Below are positions 47,246 to 48,168 of a DNA stretch of 48,168 bases, piece after piece. Numbering within the stretch: position 1 is the stretch's first letter; the number at the start of each line of letters is the position of its first letter. Under the pieces are notes generated by a model that ran no database searches, had not been told where the DNA came from, and was given only the letters and a program-made list of their open reading frames with translations. Origin of the DNA: Umezawaea endophytica (GTDB lineage: Bacteria > Actinomycetota > Actinomycetes > Mycobacteriales > Pseudonocardiaceae); the NCBI RefSeq assembly GCF_025061645.1, contig NZ_JANYMP010000002.1, positions 363,399 to 411,566 on the forward strand. The letters are read 5' to 3'. The translations under genes and the position numbers were made by a program.

Positions 47246-48001
47246 ATGCGCACCACCTCCGAGACGGTCCGCCACCTGGTCCGAGCCGCGGGAGCGTTCG
47301 CGCTGGCGGCGTCCACCGTCTTGGTGCTCGCCGGCGGCGCCCCGGCGGCGGCCAAGGGCGGCGAGACGTACGGGGACAACAACGCCACCACGTGCCCGCA
47401 GGCGCAGCGGACGGGCGACACGATCGCTTCCGACCAGGTCGAGTACTCGATCGACAGCAAGCGGTACCTCACCGTCACCGGTATCGGCGACTACGACATC
47501 ACCGCCATCGTGGTCAAGGGCGGCGCCTCGTACCACACGTACTCCGTGTCCGACCTCGGCGAACTGCCGTGGACGCGGCTGCACGCCCCGCAGAACGAGA
47601 GCGGCAAGCCCGCCGAGATCAGCCACTGGTTCCTGTGTGGCACCAGGGGTGCGCCGTCGAGCAGCGCGGTCACCACGACGACGACGCCCAGCGTGACGAC
47701 GACGACCACGTCCGGCTCGGCGACGGCCACGTCCAGCGGTTCGACGACCACGACCACCACGTCCGGTTCAACGGCGTCCACGTCGACCGGTGCTTCGACG
47801 CCGGACACGACGTGGACGACGACCCCGGCCACGAAGGTGACCACGACGACCATCCCGGCCGCCGCGGCGGGCGCGGGCAAGGACGACCTGGCGAGCACCG
47901 GCTTCGGCTCGATGTGGCTGCTGATCCTCGGCGGCGGCCTCGTCGCGCTGGGCATCGCGTTCGTGGCGTCGCCGAAGCTGCGCGGTCTCCTGCGCCGCTG
48001 A
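47246..48001 (+). CDS. Cell-wall-anchored protein with LAxTG-like sorting signal
   Basis: A 251-residue exported protein. The signal peptide follows MRTTSETVRHLVRAAGAFAL and ends near AAAKGG (about residue 37). The folded part (about 38-137) includes YGDNNATTCPQAQRTGD and YSIDSKRYLTVTGIGDYDIT, with two cysteines likely bridged (TTCPQ ... WFLCGTRG). A stalk of about 75 residues is nearly all Thr/Ser/Ala, wall-spanning in type. The C-terminus has LASTG, a hydrophobic helix (MWLLILGGGLVALGIAFVA) and Arg-Arg. LAxTG is the sorting pattern of actinobacterial class E sortases; a sortase gene is not in the window. The ATG at 47246 has CTGGAG upstream. The last 27 codons are duplicated downstream. Confidence 0.85.
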   Translation: MRTTSETVRHLVRAAGAFALAASTVLVLAGGAPAAAKGGETYGDNNATTCPQAQRTGDTIASDQVEYSIDSKRYLTVTGIGDYDITAIVVKGGASYHTYSVSDLGELPWTRLHAPQNESGKPAEISHWFLCGTRGAPSSSAVTTTTTPSVTTTTTSGSATATSSGSTTTTTTSGSTASTSTGASTPDTTWTTTPATKVTTTTIPAAAAGAGKDDLASTGFGSMWLLILGGGLVALGIAFVASPKLRGLLRR

Positions 48002-48114
48002 TCGTCGGAGAGCGCCGCTGATCCTCGGTGGCGGCCTTGTCGTGCTGGTCGTCGCGTTCGTGGCGTCGTCGAAGTTGCGCGGCCTTCTGCGCCGCTGCTC
48101 CCTGGTGAGCGCCA
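47921..48114 (+). repeat. Two tandem 97-bp copies of the cell-wall protein gene tail
   Basis: Unit 1 (47921-48017) holds the codons for the C-terminal helix and Arg tail, the TGA, and 16 bp beyond. Unit 2 (48018-48114) repeats it. Over the first 80 bp there are 9 differences, five of them synonymous. The copy still reads LILGGGLVVLVVAFVASSKL, then RGLLRR, in a +1 frame that stays open to TGA 48156-48158. A third partial unit (CTGATCGTC) may start at 48115. No further gene is seen to the window end. Confidence 0.88.
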
Positions 48115-48168
48115 CTGATCGTCAGCAAGTGTCGGTGAGCGGAGGAGAGGGCCTGTGATCCCTCTCCT

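Noticed and set aside
47660-47860. CRISPR-like or tandem repeat of ACGACGACC-type motifs
   Set aside because: This is the Thr/Ser-rich stalk of the cell-wall protein, read in frame with synonymous variation. There are no uniform repeats or spacers.

Overview
The window reads as chromosome of a high-GC actinobacterium, most likely of the Pseudonocardiales (Saccharothrix, Lentzea or Actinosynnema type). The evidence is strong G/C third-position bias, many GTG starts and the actinobacterial housekeeping order valS-folC-DUF4233 ... ndk ... B12-binding radical SAM protein ... DUF2344 protein-rne-rplU-rpmA-obg-proB. The family assignment is inference from gene content; no marker RNA is present. I see no tRNA, rRNA, CRISPR array, insertion sequence or prophage.

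Layout. 1-670: the last codons of an FAD-dependent (phytoene-desaturase-like) oxidoreductase, its 3' end repeated in tandem, and a hairpin. 670-3930: a secreted three-repeat protein divergent from a SARP-type regulator with inverted domain order, followed by a short tandem array. 4006-7523: an FdhF/YdeP-type molybdopterin oxidoreductase and a one-pass membrane protein. 7631-12011: valS-folC-DUF4233, with overlapping starts and stops. 12060-24147: an accessory block interrupting the usual DUF4233-ndk neighbourhood. It holds a membrane-anchored protein, a conserved hypothetical, a very large secreted amylase-pullulanase, a secreted M14 carboxypeptidase, a MarR/DHA2 efflux pair with two visible operators, and a frameshifted membrane gene. 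24244-27930: ndk, a GNAT acetyltransferase and a three-gene ABC-2 exporter.

27998-37953: the radical SAM protein and its DUF2344 partner, normally neighbours, lie about 7 kb apart. Between them sit a ferric-reductase-like/ferredoxin fusion, an ECF sigma factor with a zinc-binding anti-sigma factor, a LAL-type LuxR regulator and a secreted subtilase. 38121-44533: rne, rplU, rpmA, obg and proB, with textbook terminators. 44757-48168: a SnoaL-like protein divergent from a TetR regulator with two operators, an MHS-type transporter, and a cell-wall-anchored protein with an LAxTG-like signal whose 3' end is also repeated in tandem.

How the parts work together. The core genes serve tRNA charging, folate, nucleotide supply, RNA decay, ribosome assembly and proline synthesis. 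The accessory genes serve extracellular polymer breakdown (amylase-pullulanase, carboxypeptidase, subtilase), export and drug efflux, and signal-responsive transcription. The most system-like novelty is 30114-32296: a membrane heme/iron-sulfur electron conduit facing an ECF sigma/anti-sigma pair across an AT-rich region with a CRP/FNR-like site. The most unusual DNA-level signal is tandem duplication of gene tails just past stop codons, seen independently at both ends of the window.
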